Assembly (NCBI GenBank): GCA_027315165.1
Contig: DAHUYN010000006.1
Span: 1 to 64,000 of the forward strand
DNA length: 64,000 nt
Direction of reading: 5' to 3'
Source of the DNA: Thermoplasmata archaeon
GTDB taxonomy: Archaea > Thermoplasmatota > Thermoplasmata > Lutacidiplasmatales > UBA184
Made by a program: the position numbers and the translations under genes. The notes below the pieces were generated by a model. That model had not been told where the DNA came from and ran no database searches. It worked only from the letters and a program-made list of their open reading frames with translations. Below are positions 47,231 to 55,079 of this stretch, piece by piece (within the stretch, counting starts at the first letter, position 1; each line of letters begins with the position of its first letter).

Positions 47231-47911
47231 ATGGCCCAATCGGAGGCTGGCGTCCCCGCCTCCCCGGGGGAAACGACGGGACGGGCCGCCGGCGGCCTCG
47301 ACGAGCGGCAGTACCGGCTCCTCCTGCGCATCCACGAGAACGGGATGCGCGCGATGCTCGGCGTGACCCACCACCCCGACTGGCGGACCAAACCGCACGT
47401 CACGAGCTACTTCGACTGCGTCATCGGCGCGCGCGTCGCGCGCATGGCCTACGACCGCTACCCGGACGCCCCCGAGCCCGTTCGACAGTTCCTCCGGCTC
47501 CACCACCTGCACGAGATCTGCCATTGCACGATGGAGCGCAACCCGGTCCCGGCCCACATCGCGGACCGGATCTCCGAGTTCATCCTTCGGATCCTCAAGG
47601 AGCACGGGCTGGTCTCCTACCTCGCCGTCGCCCAGCTCACGGCCGAGCGCTCGGCGTTCGGCCTCGCCCTGTTCGGCCAGTTCGCCGACGACCCCCACAC
47701 GACCACGAAGGGCGCCATCGACGAGTTCTACCACACGACGACCCCGCTCCTTCTCCTCGCCTACCTCGCGCCGACCGAGGCCGAGCTCGAGCAGGCGCTC
47801 CGCGACCAGGAGGAGTTCCTCAAGCTCGTCAAGGTCGACCCGAAGGGGCTCTACGCCCCCACCGTCGAGAAGTACTGCACCGAGGCCGGGCGCGACGCCC
47901 ACAACGTCTGA
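47231..47911 (+). CDS. Unknown His-rich alpha-helical protein
   Basis: A 226-residue protein without a recognised family. An N-terminal ~25-residue leader is followed by an all-helical part with several His/Glu/Cys clusters: MLGVTHHPDWRTKPHVTSYFD, LRLHHLHEICHC and IDEFYHTTTP. Spacing of these would suit a metal site, although no standard motif such as HD or ferritin is seen. A CGTAATAGG element lies about 26 nt before ATG 47231, indicating a leaderless mRNA. No operon partner. Confidence 0.6.
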   Translation: MAQSEAGVPASPGETTGRAAGGLDERQYRLLLRIHENGMRAMLGVTHHPDWRTKPHVTSYFDCVIGARVARMAYDRYPDAPEPVRQFLRLHHLHEICHCTMERNPVPAHIADRISEFILRILKEHGLVSYLAVAQLTAERSAFGLALFGQFADDPHTTTKGAIDEFYHTTTPLLLLAYLAPTEAELEQALRDQEEFLKLVKVDPKGLYAPTVEKYCTEAGRDAHNV

Positions 47912-47991
47912 GGCGCCGCCCGTCGGCGTCACGGCGGGGGCGGCGCGGGATCCCGCCGTGCCTCCAACGCACGCCCGGTCCCGCCCTCCCG

Positions 47992-48705
47992 TCAGCGCGG
48001 AGGTGTCGGGGACACGGGAGGGGCGGCCGTCGCGGCTCCTCCGACGGGTCCCCTCCCACCCGCCGCGTCCCCTCGGAGCACCCGACGGTGGGCGTCGAGG
48101 AAGGCCACGAAGAGGAGCAGGTAGGTCACGAAGAGGAGGCTCAGCTGTCCCACGAACGGGTCGAGGACGGCGTGTTCCGTGAGCGCGCGGTGGCTCAGCG
48201 AGGAGAGAAGCGACGGGAGGAAGCTCCGTGCGGTGTCGCCGAGCAGGAGCGCGGCGACGGCCGCCCAGACGAGCGCGAGGACGACCAGGAGCTTGCCGAC
48301 GGTCCCGGTGAGGTGGCCGGCGGCCAGCCCGTAGGTGAGGTAGAGGAACCAGAGGAGACCGGCGACCGCCGCGCCGAAGACCCAACCGGCGGTCGGCTCC
48401 GGGACCGAGGCCGGCAGGAGGTAGGCGAGACCGACCGAGATCGCGGCGACGACGCTCAGCACGACGGTCACGCCGAAGGAGAGATGGGCGTGCCGGACGC
48501 GACCCTTGTGGAGCTCGTTCCACTCGTGTCGGCCGAGCCAGAGACTGACGAGCCCGACAACGGTGAACGCGGGCGCGAAGTAGACGAGAAGGCCGCCGCC
48601 CGGCAGGACCGCCGCCCGCGTCACGAACGTGTAGAGATCGCCGAGCCCCTCGACGAGGAAGCCCACGGAGAAGACCGTCAGCGCGAGACGAAGCGTCGCC
48701 GTCAC
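47992..48705 (-). CDS. Membrane protein, unknown function
   Basis: A 237-residue protein with six hydrophobic segments (about residues 5-25, 38-58, 74-96, 105-125, 137-157 and 178-200) and a Pro/Gly/Ala-rich C-terminus. LGRHEWNELHKGRVRHAHLSFG between helices 2 and 3 is the only polar conserved-looking loop. No family recognised. Confidence 0.6.
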   Translation of the reverse strand: MTATLRLALTVFSVGFLVEGLGDLYTFVTRAAVLPGGGLLVYFAPAFTVVGLVSLWLGRHEWNELHKGRVRHAHLSFGVTVVLSVVAAISVGLAYLLPASVPEPTAGWVFGAAVAGLLWFLYLTYGLAAGHLTGTVGKLLVVLALVWAAVAALLLGDTARSFLPSLLSSLSHRALTEHAVLDPFVGQLSLLFVTYLLLFVAFLDAHRRVLRGDAAGGRGPVGGAATAAPPVSPTPPR

Positions 48706-48873
48706 GCGGGTGAGAGGAGCGGAACCCGCCCAAGAAGCCTCGCTCGGAGGAGGCCGGCAGCGCCGGTGGGCCCGACGCCCTGCGGACCGCCCCGAGCCGC
48801 CCCTCGCGACTCCCCGAGCATGGAACCGACGGGCGGGGCGTAGCGCGCTAGGCGCCGTCGCGAGCGGAAGCTG

Positions 48874-48960
48874 TGGGACTCATTTGACAGGAATCCACGC
48901 CCTGGGACTGATTGCCCGAGTCTGGGACCAATTCGGACGAGGGACCTAGAATAAGTCCCA
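48874..48960. repeat. Three direct repeats TGGGACYNATT and one inverted copy
   Basis: TGGGACTCATT (48874), TGGGACTGATT (48903) and TGGGACCAATT (48923) lie in order, 29 and 20 bp apart, and AGTCCCA at 48954-48960 is an inverted partial copy. They occupy the 330-bp gene-free space upstream of the RHH-ftsZ pair and look like sites for a DNA-binding protein. The ORFs of the track here (48702-49046 minus, 48710-48949 plus) have no protein character. Confidence 0.55.
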
Positions 48961-48977
48961 CAACCGCGAGCGGAGAT

Positions 48978-48988
48978 ATCTTTAAATT
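48978..48988 (+). promoter_or_regulatory. TATA box of the RHH-ftsZ operon
   Basis: ATCTTTAAATT is an excellent TATA match, predicting a transcription start near 49010 and a leader of about 26 nt. Confidence 0.6.
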
Positions 48989-49001
48989 GAAGGCCGACAT
49001 G

Positions 49002-49031
49002 TGTCTGACAAAGACCCTTACGTTGTCTGAC
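49002..49031 (+). promoter_or_regulatory. Putative operator: two TGTCTGAC direct repeats
   Basis: TGTCTGAC occurs at 49002-49009 and 49024-49031, exactly 22 bp (two helical turns) apart, spanning the predicted transcription start and ending 4 nt before the RHH start codon. This is the expected geometry for autorepression by the RHH protein encoded just downstream; no experiment supports it. Confidence 0.5.
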
Positions 49032-49035
49032 GACC

Positions 49036-49395
49036 ATGGGAGACACCTCCGAGCGCGTGACCGTTCGAATCCCCCAGGACCTGATGGAGAAGCTGAAGCT
49101 GATCCAACAGGCGAAGGGGACGCAGACGGTCTCCGATACGATCCGCGAGGCCCTCGAGCGCTACATCGAGGTCAACCTTCCTCCGCCGAACATCCGCAAG
49201 GTGGTCGTCGACCTCTCGCGGCAGGACAATCACCAGCTCGAGGAATTCGTCCGCGAGGGGAACTCCGTCTCCGTCGACGACGCGGTCCGCTCGGCGGTCC
49301 GCGAGTACATTCGCTCGAGGCTCGAGGCGGTCCCGGCGGCGACGCGCCCCCGACGTGAGGGGGAGCCGATCGCCGAGGGGCCGGGTTCCCGGTAG
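49036..49395 (+). CDS. Tandem ribbon-helix-helix (CopG-like) transcriptional regulator
   Basis: A 119-residue protein with two RHH units. The first is ERVTVRIPQDLMEKLKLI plus TVSDTIREALERYIE; the second begins RKVVVDLSRQDNHQLEEF and continues to SVDDAVRSAVREYIRSRLE. A short polar tail follows. RHH proteins bind DNA as dimers through the N-terminal strand, so a tandem chain could bind as a pseudo-dimer. The gene sits 13 bp before an ftsZ-family gene, as the haloarchaeal RHH regulator CdrS does with ftsZ2. ATG start with a TATA box and putative operators upstream. Confidence 0.85.
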   Translation: MGDTSERVTVRIPQDLMEKLKLIQQAKGTQTVSDTIREALERYIEVNLPPPNIRKVVVDLSRQDNHQLEEFVREGNSVSVDDAVRSAVREYIRSRLEAVPAATRPRREGEPIAEGPGSR

Positions 49396-49408
49396 CCGGT
49401 CAGGGGCG

Positions 49409-50434
49409 ATGGACGACGGGCTTGCGGCCTGGGCGTCGTTCCGGCCGAAGGACGGCTTCGCCGTCGTCGGACTCGGCGGCGCCGGGACCGACGCGGTCCA
49501 CGACATGGTCGAGCTCGGCATCCCCGGGGTCCGAGCCCTCGCGATCAACACGGATGCCAAGCACCTCCTGAGCCGTCCGATCGAGGAGCGGATCCTCGTC
49601 GGCCAGAGACAGCTCCGGGGCCGCGGGAGCGCGGGGGACCGGGCGGCGGTCCTCGACGCCGCGAGCGACGCCCGCGAGGAGCTGGTCCGCCGACTCCGGC
49701 GCTACGAGATCGTCTTCCTCCTCGCCGGGCTCGGTGGCGGGACGGGCAGCGCCCTGCTCCCCTACCTCGTGCGGGCGCTCCGCGAGACCGACGCGCTCCC
49801 GGTCCCGATCGCCTTCCTTCCATTCCGGGTCGAGCTCGAGACGAACCCGGAGCGCCGCGAGAACGTCCTCGCGACGCTCGACGAGCTCGAGCAGCTGGGG
49901 GGCCTCCTGCTCGCGGTCTCGAACGAGAAGCTGCGACGGTTCGAATCCCTCCCGCTCCACCGGGTCTTCCACGTTCGGAGCACCTACCTCCACAACCTCG
50001 TCACGAGCCTCGTCGACATGGTCGAGAACCCGAGCCAGATGAACGTCGACCTGGCGAGCCTCAAGGAGCACCTCCGGGGCTCCGGCGTCTCGACGCTCCT
50101 CTCGAGCCAATCTCACTTCGCCGAGCCGGAGCGGCTCGTGCGACAGGCGATCGAGGAGAGCCTCCTCGACTTCTCCCTCGAGGGCCCGCCAACGGCGCTC
50201 GTGCACCTGGACGGAGGGTCGAACTTCACGCTCAAGTCGTTCGACCGCGTGATCCACGCCCTGCGCGGCCACTTGGGAGAGCCGAGGAAGCTCATCTTCG
50301 GCACCCGACTCCACCCCGAGCGGCGCGACATCGTGCGGCTCACCGCGGTCGTCGGCGGGCTCGGACCCCGCTCCGTCCGCGAGGAGATCACGCGGGGTCG
50401 GGTCCCGAACGATCCGCTGGCCGACCTGCCGTAG
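49409..50434 (+). CDS. FtsZ-family GTPase with altered T7 loop
   Basis: A tubulin/FtsZ-superfamily GTPase of 341 residues. FAVVGLGGAGTDAVHDMV and AINTDAKHL form the N-terminal nucleotide region, and LAGLGGGTGSALLP is the tubulin signature. In the T7 loop, where FtsZ normally has NVDFAD, the protein reads NVDLAS: the first Asp is kept and the second is Ser. Polymerisation could be retained with reduced or altered GTP hydrolysis. No C-terminal linker or conserved tail peptide is present. The C-terminal end overlaps the convergent trmY gene by 47 bp. FtsZ2 or a divergent FtsZ-like protein; CetZ is less likely. Confidence 0.88.
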   Translation: MDDGLAAWASFRPKDGFAVVGLGGAGTDAVHDMVELGIPGVRALAINTDAKHLLSRPIEERILVGQRQLRGRGSAGDRAAVLDAASDAREELVRRLRRYEIVFLLAGLGGGTGSALLPYLVRALRETDALPVPIAFLPFRVELETNPERRENVLATLDELEQLGGLLLAVSNEKLRRFESLPLHRVFHVRSTYLHNLVTSLVDMVENPSQMNVDLASLKEHLRGSGVSTLLSSQSHFAEPERLVRQAIEESLLDFSLEGPPTALVHLDGGSNFTLKSFDRVIHALRGHLGEPRKLIFGTRLHPERRDIVRLTAVVGGLGPRSVREEITRGRVPNDPLADLP

Positions 50435-51047
50435 GGGTGGCCGAGCGCGCCCCCTCGCGCCGGTCGAACGCGTTGTGGAGGACGTCGATGCACTGCGACG
50501 CCCGGAGCGAGCGAGGGCCGAGGCTCACGCGAGGCACCCCGGAGCGCTCGAGCTGGACCTGCTCGGCGGGCGTCGGGTCCTCCGGGTCGCTCAGGACGGC
50601 GGCGAACTCTGTGGCCTGAGGTCGGAACGACTCGACGGGAGCGCCCGTCTCCGTCAGCCAGAGAGCCCCGTCGAAGGACAGGAACGCCTCGAGCTCGGCC
50701 GCCGGGTCGGCCGGGCCGACGAGCAGACCGGGCGACGACTCGACCTCCTGCGTAAGCGGGATCGCCCGCACGAGGGCGTTCTTGAGGAGCGCCGCCGTCG
50801 ACCGCTCGTCCGGGTTGAGGTGGCGCAGGCGGGCCCCCACGAGCCTCACCCGGCGCGGCCCCGGCGGCGACAGGCTCGAGAAGAGCACCGTGAGCTCGGT
50901 GTCGCGCCTCAGGTCGTTCGAGAGCGTGAACGCGGTCGAGACGGCGCGCGCGACCTCGTCGACCCGTCCGCCCCCTCCCGCGAGGTCGTTGAGAGTGAAC
51001 TGACCGCCGGTCGGCACACGGTGCGCGAGGAGGAGGAACCGACGCAT
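50388..51047 (-). CDS. trmY: tRNA (pseudouridine-54 N1)-methyltransferase TrmY (DUF358)
   Basis: A SPOUT-class enzyme that methylates pseudouridine 54 in the T-loop of archaeal tRNAs. FLLLAHRVPTGGQFTLNDLAGGGGRVDEVAR matches the family start, and LRHLNPDERSTAALLKNAL the centre. 219 residues, with a Pro/Gly-rich tail that overlaps the ftsZ-like gene on the other strand. ATG start at 51047. Confidence 0.93.
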   Translation of the reverse strand: MRRFLLLAHRVPTGGQFTLNDLAGGGGRVDEVARAVSTAFTLSNDLRRDTELTVLFSSLSPPGPRRVRLVGARLRHLNPDERSTAALLKNALVRAIPLTQEVESSPGLLVGPADPAAELEAFLSFDGALWLTETGAPVESFRPQATEFAAVLSDPEDPTPAEQVQLERSGVPRVSLGPRSLRASQCIDVLHNAFDRREGARSATPTAGRPADRSGPDPA

Positions 51048-51100
51048 GCCGCGAGGCGGGAGCCCCGCGGGGAGATACCGTTGGCCCCGAAGCGCTCGAG

Positions 51101-51772
51101 TTATACGTCAGGCGTGACGCGGGCGCGGCCGCGGGGAGCGGCCGGGGCCGGCGGGGTCGGCGCGGCCGGAGGGGAGCGGCGGCGCTCGAGCCAGATCTCG
51201 TCTCCGAGCTCGTGGTAGACGGCGTGGGCCGCGAGCCCCGTGCCGGTCTCGCCGTGGGGGAGATGGAAGGCGCCCGATCGGGCAGCGTTCGTCGAGTAGA
51301 CGACGTCCTTTTCGCCCGCCTCGGCCATCGCCTGGGTCTCCTCTCGGGCCAGGTCGAAGATCCGGTCCTTCCGGAACATCCAGTAGTGGATCCGCCACTC
51401 GCGACCGTCGTAGAGGGTCGTCTCGTCGCGCTCGGTCTCGAGGATGCCCGTGTCCTCGAGCATGTAGAACGTGTCGCGGTCGTCCGGCTCGAGGACGTTG
51501 TCGATGATCCTCTCGTTGAAGCCGAAGAAGTTCAGCACGTGGGCGGCGATCGCCCGGGCATCCTCGGGCCGCATGCCGTCGTGCCCGACCGAACGACGGA
51601 TCGCCTTGGCGAGGGAGTCATGGTCGACCGGGCCCGCGATCTGGAGCACCGCATCCTCCGGGAGGCCGGCCCGAGTCGTCGTGATGTCCTCGGCGGTCCT
51701 CAGCGGGACCGGGTTCCGAAGCGTGTAGGGGCGCGAAGGCGGGGTCCCGCGAACGTTCCCGGACCGTTCCAT
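51101..51772 (-). CDS. Euryarchaeal conserved hypothetical (DUF6015-like)
   Basis: A 223-residue protein with a well-conserved-looking helical core: ARAIAAHVLNFFGFNERIIDNVLEPDDRDTFYMLEDTGIL and ETTLYDGREWRIHYWMF, both read in part, which recall a family known from Thermoplasmatota and methanogens and, as far as I recall, named DUF6015. The C-terminal ~35 residues are Pro/Arg-rich. I chose ATG 51772 since the TATA element at 51794-51803 is centred 26 nt upstream; the ORF-track start at 51793 lies in the promoter. No function is known. Confidence 0.7.
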   Translation of the reverse strand: MERSGNVRGTPPSRPYTLRNPVPLRTAEDITTTRAGLPEDAVLQIAGPVDHDSLAKAIRRSVGHDGMRPEDARAIAAHVLNFFGFNERIIDNVLEPDDRDTFYMLEDTGILETERDETTLYDGREWRIHYWMFRKDRIFDLAREETQAMAEAGEKDVVYSTNAARSGAFHLPHGETGTGLAAHAVYHELGDEIWLERRRSPPAAPTPPAPAAPRGRARVTPDV

Positions 51773-51793
51773 GATGAAAGAATCCCAGACCAC

Positions 51794-51803
51794 GGTATAA
51801 AGA
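51794..51803 (-). promoter_or_regulatory. TATA box of the DUF6015-like gene
   Basis: Minus-strand TCTTTATACC is centred 26 nt before ATG 51772, giving a leaderless transcript. Confidence 0.55.
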
Positions 51804-51895
51804 CCTTCTGGCGCCCGTCTGCGTCGCCGCTCCGGCCCTGCGATGTCGCGCGCCCCCGGGACGGCCGCCGGCGCCGCCCCCGGCTGCCGTTGGGA

Positions 51896-52471
51896 CTATC
51901 GGCGTCCCCTCGACATCGGGGCGAGCGCCTCGAGCCGGGGCCGCCAGTCCTCGGTCTCGATCCGGGCCTCGAGCGGGGCAAGCTGGTCGAACGCCGGTCC
52001 GAGCGGGAGCACGGAGCGGGCGAGGTAGACGTGGGCGAAGCCCCCGGGCGAGGGTCCCCCCCAGCCGCGAGGGCTCCGTTCGAGCGCACGGAACTCGTAG
52101 TACTCGGGGGCCGGCACGAACCAGATCAGCCCGTCGTCGGTCGCCTTGGCCCCGGCGGGAGGGCGGAGCTCGGTCCGGAGGCCGAGGTGGCGCACGACGG
52201 CGGCCGGCAGGTTGAAGAGGAGCCGCTCCGACACGCGCGCCGGGGCGATGAACCGGTTCCGCACGGTCTCGACGGGGACGATCTCCCGCGAGGCGTAGGA
52301 TCCGACGACCCGGACGATGCCGGGCCCCCGCGCGAGGAAGGAGAGCCCGCGGCTCGGCGACCGTAGCTCGCGGACCGCCTTCGGGTCGAACTGGATGAGG
52401 GTCGCGACCTCCGCGGGGAGCTGGGCGGCGAGCCAGGTCGGGTGCACGGCCCGGAGGACGACGTACTCCAT
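51896..52471 (-). CDS. Hypothetical protein
   Basis: A 191-residue soluble protein beginning MEYVVLRAVHPTWLAAQLP. Mixed alpha/beta composition, with LFNLPAAVVRHLGLRTELRPPAGAKATDDGLIWFVP resembling an AbrB-like strand arrangement at most loosely. No family recognised. A CAAATAGG element (minus, about 52502) centred 31 nt upstream supports ATG 52471. Confidence 0.6.
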   Translation of the reverse strand: MEYVVLRAVHPTWLAAQLPAEVATLIQFDPKAVRELRSPSRGLSFLARGPGIVRVVGSYASREIVPVETVRNRFIAPARVSERLLFNLPAAVVRHLGLRTELRPPAGAKATDDGLIWFVPAPEYYEFRALERSPRGWGGPSPGGFAHVYLARSVLPLGPAFDQLAPLEARIETEDWRPRLEALAPMSRGRR

Positions 52472-52494
52472 CGCGACGGCCGGACGACGCCGGA

Positions 52495-53205
52495 CTACCT
52501 ATTTGAACCCTCATCGGGCGGCCGGGCACCGTTCACGAGAGGGCGCGGGCGCAGGCGCCGGATCACCGGGACGATGGCGCGGAGCGACTCGGCCCGGAGC
52601 GACACGTCCGCGGCCCTTGTGACCGCCTCGTCAGAGGTGTTGAGGGCGATCCCGGCGCCGACCTGGGGGAACAGCGCGGCGTCGGCCCAGCCGTCCCCGA
52701 CGTGGACGACCTCCCTCGCGGCCAGGTCGAACCTCTCGAGCAGGCGCGCGAGCCCGCCCGCCTTGTCGGCGTGAGTCGGGCCGACCGCGAGAATCGTCCC
52801 GTCGCCGCCGACGACCGTGCCGCGGGTCCCCTCCGCCGCGTCGAACCCGAAGCGACGGGCGTACCAGGCGCAGACGTACTCGGGGTTGTGGGTGAGGAGG
52901 GCCGAGCGGACCCCGACCGCGCGGAGCGTCGCCAAGGCCTCGCCGATGTCGGCGAGCTTCGGTGTCGCCTCCAAGAGCCGCTCGACCTCGGCGACGGAGA
53001 GCCCGACGGCGAGCTCGAGGAGCTCGCGGAGGTGCTCGTCCTCCCCGACCTCGTGCGCGAGGAACCGGGCCTGGCTCTCGCGGAACGCCTCCTCGCGGTG
53101 CGTCGCCTTCGCGATGACCGACCAGCCGTGGACCCTCGTGAGGGTCCCGTCGAGGTCGAAGGTCGCGAGGCGGAAGCCGGGCGCGTCCGGAGGCTCAGCG
53201 CGCAC
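52495..53205 (-). CDS. HAD-superfamily phosphatase, SerB-like
   Basis: A 236-residue HAD phosphatase. Motif I is ATFDLDGTLTRV, motif II ALLTHN, motif III lysine in THADKAGGLARLL and motif IV VGDGWADAALF. The cap region between motifs I and II (about residues 30-95) is helical as in phosphoserine-phosphatase-like members. The substrate may be phosphoserine or another small phosphate. GTG start, overlapping by 11 bp the end of the small membrane-protein gene upstream. Confidence 0.82.
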   Translation of the reverse strand: MRAEPPDAPGFRLATFDLDGTLTRVHGWSVIAKATHREEAFRESQARFLAHEVGEDEHLRELLELAVGLSVAEVERLLEATPKLADIGEALATLRAVGVRSALLTHNPEYVCAWYARRFGFDAAEGTRGTVVGGDGTILAVGPTHADKAGGLARLLERFDLAAREVVHVGDGWADAALFPQVGAGIALNTSDEAVTRAADVSLRAESLRAIVPVIRRLRPRPLVNGARPPDEGSNR

Positions 53206-53473
53206 GGGCCCCCAGCCCCCGCGCCGAGCCGAGGACCACGCCCCCGACCCACAGGACGAACAGCGCCACGGCTGCGGTCGGCAGGGCCGCGAGCAGCGCG
53301 CCGGGCGAGGCGGGCAGGAGGAGGGTGGCGAAGAAGAGCCCCAGGAAGCTGAGGAGGAGCCCGACGACCACCCGCCCCTGCCGTCGACGACGCGGCGCGT
53401 CGGCGGCCGCGGGGTCGGTGGGGGACGGCGGGGTCGGGGCGTCGGGGCTCGGAGGGGCGGCCGTCCCGGCCAT
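53195..53473 (-). CDS. Small two-helix membrane protein
   Basis: A 92-residue protein: a Pro/Ala-rich ~30-residue N-terminus, a basic patch (PRRRRQGR) and two hydrophobic helices (about 35-54 and 61-82). A TTATCTC element is centred 27 nt before ATG 53473, so the mRNA is probably leaderless. Precedes and overlaps the HAD gene. Function unknown. Confidence 0.55.
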   Translation of the reverse strand: MAGTAAPPSPDAPTPPSPTDPAAADAPRRRRQGRVVVGLLLSFLGLFFATLLLPASPGALLAALPTAAVALFVLWVGGVVLGSARGLGARAR

Positions 53474-53518
53474 TTGCCGGGGGTAGGAAGCGGTGAGATA
53501 ACCCTGCCCTACGGTCCT

Positions 53519-54850
53519 CTACGACGTCCCGGGCGCCTCGGGACCCGCTCCGGTCCCGCCGTCGGCCTCGGGGATCGACGCCGGTTCGAGGGGGTGTCCG
53601 AAGCCGGCGGCCCGGACCGAGGCGGGGCCGCGAGCTCCCGAGAGACCCCCGTACCGGGCGGCCCCGAGGGGGGCGATGACCGTCGTGATGAGCCCGGCCG
53701 CGGCGACGACCGTGTAGAGCTGGGGCGTGAAGATGCCGTCCTGGAGGAGGATCACCGCCATCGCGAGCTCGACGGCGCCGCGGCTGGAGACGAGGAACCC
53801 GATCGCCTCCGCGGGCCGTTTGGCCCAGCCCAGGGCGCGCGACGTCCCGTAGCCGAGCAGGATCTTGCTCAGGATCGCGAACGCGACAAGCGCGACGAAC
53901 GCGAAGCCGGCCGCCGGGCTCGAGGCGATCCCCCAGAGGTTCATCCCGAGGCCGACGAACGCGAAGAAGAGGGGGACGAAGAACCCCCAGGTCATCGCGT
54001 CGAAGACGAGGCTCAGCGAGCGGTGCTCGGCGGGGCCCGCGCTCTCGGGCGTCACGAGGAGGCCCGCGTAGAACGCCCCGACGAGGAAGGTGAGCCCGAG
54101 GAACTGCGAGTACAACGCCGAGCCGAGCGCCATCACCATCAGCACCGCGAACCCGGCCTCCTTCGACTTCCACGTCCGGCGGAACGACCGCCGCAGCCCC
54201 TGCCACCGCCGGCTCGATCGCAGGAGGCGCAGGAACATGTGGACCGAGAGGATGCTCGCGAGGAACAGCGCGACCGAGAGCACCGACTCCGCGAGCGCCA
54301 ACCACCCGCCGCCTCCGACGACGCGCAGGAGCACGGCGAACGCCGTCACCGCCGCCAGCTCGTTGATCACCGCCGTGTTGAGGAGGAGCACGCCGAGCCG
54401 GCTCCGGCTGAGCCCGAACTGGTTCAGCATGATCCCCATCACGGGGAGGGCCGTGATGGACAGCGTCAGCGCGACGAACAGGCTCGTCGTGTAGGCGAGG
54501 GCGGGGTAGAGCAACGGCACCAGGAGGGCCCCGGCGAGGAACGGCCCGACGAAGACGACCAGGCCGAGCACCGCTGCCGGGGCGCCGGTCTCCCAGATCT
54601 GCTCGGGGCGGACCTCGAGGCCGGCGCTGACGAGGATGAAGAACGTCGCGAGGAACTGGATCCCCTGCAGCTCGGGGCTGGCCGAGGAGAGCCCGAGGTA
54701 CGGCCCGAGGAGCGTCGGACCGAGGACGATCCCGACGGCGAGCTGGCCGACGAGCGCGGCCTGACCGAGGCGGGCCGAGAGCTCGCCCAAGAGCACCGCG
54801 GCGGCGAGGAGCAGGAAGAGAGCGACCAGGAACGTCGTCTGATCCGCCAT
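53519..54850 (-). CDS. Cation:proton antiporter (CPA, Kef/NhaP-like)
   Basis: A 443-residue polytopic transporter with 12-13 hydrophobic helices. GELSARLGQAALVGQLAVGIVLGPTLLG and FILVSAGLEVRPEQIWETG are typical of CPA-superfamily members, and FVGLGMNLWG and FLVSSRGAVELAMAVILLQDGI carry the late helix with the conserved Arg/Glu. In the core helix, where CPA2 proteins have DD and CPA1 ND, the sequence is VINELAAV. Ion specificity is not certain. ATG 54850; a possible promoter about 145 nt upstream (TCATATCGG, ~54995) would leave a ~120-nt leader. Confidence 0.82.
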   Translation of the reverse strand: MADQTTFLVALFLLLAAAVLLGELSARLGQAALVGQLAVGIVLGPTLLGPYLGLSSASPELQGIQFLATFFILVSAGLEVRPEQIWETGAPAAVLGLVVFVGPFLAGALLVPLLYPALAYTTSLFVALTLSITALPVMGIMLNQFGLSRSRLGVLLLNTAVINELAAVTAFAVLLRVVGGGGWLALAESVLSVALFLASILSVHMFLRLLRSSRRWQGLRRSFRRTWKSKEAGFAVLMVMALGSALYSQFLGLTFLVGAFYAGLLVTPESAGPAEHRSLSLVFDAMTWGFFVPLFFAFVGLGMNLWGIASSPAAGFAFVALVAFAILSKILLGYGTSRALGWAKRPAEAIGFLVSSRGAVELAMAVILLQDGIFTPQLYTVVAAAGLITTVIAPLGAARYGGLSGARGPASVRAAGFGHPLEPASIPEADGGTGAGPEAPGTS

Positions 54851-55050
54851 CCGATCTCCATGCTCCGCGGCCTCCCAGAGGACGCGGCAGTCCCGGGGGA
54901 CCGGGGGGGCCCGACGGAGGGGGGCCGGCCCGATCGGGTCGGCCGCGGCCTGGCGGGTGCTCGGGGGTTCTGCTTCGAGCTTCCCCCCATCCGATATGAA
55001 CGTTTGTCTCGGCGAGAACCGCCGGCGGGCGGCGGGCGCCTCCGCGCCGC

Positions 55051-55059
55051 GCAAATAGC
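55051..55059 (+). promoter_or_regulatory. TATA-like element of the SWIM-domain gene
   Basis: GCAAATAGC is centred about 25 nt before GTG 55080, indicating a leaderless mRNA. Confidence 0.4.
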
Positions 55060-55079
55060 TCTGCGGCCTCGGGCGGGGC

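Noticed and set aside
48702-49046. ORF of 114 codons across the RHH promoter
   Set aside because: Would cover the TATA box and operators of the RHH gene; no protein-like composition.
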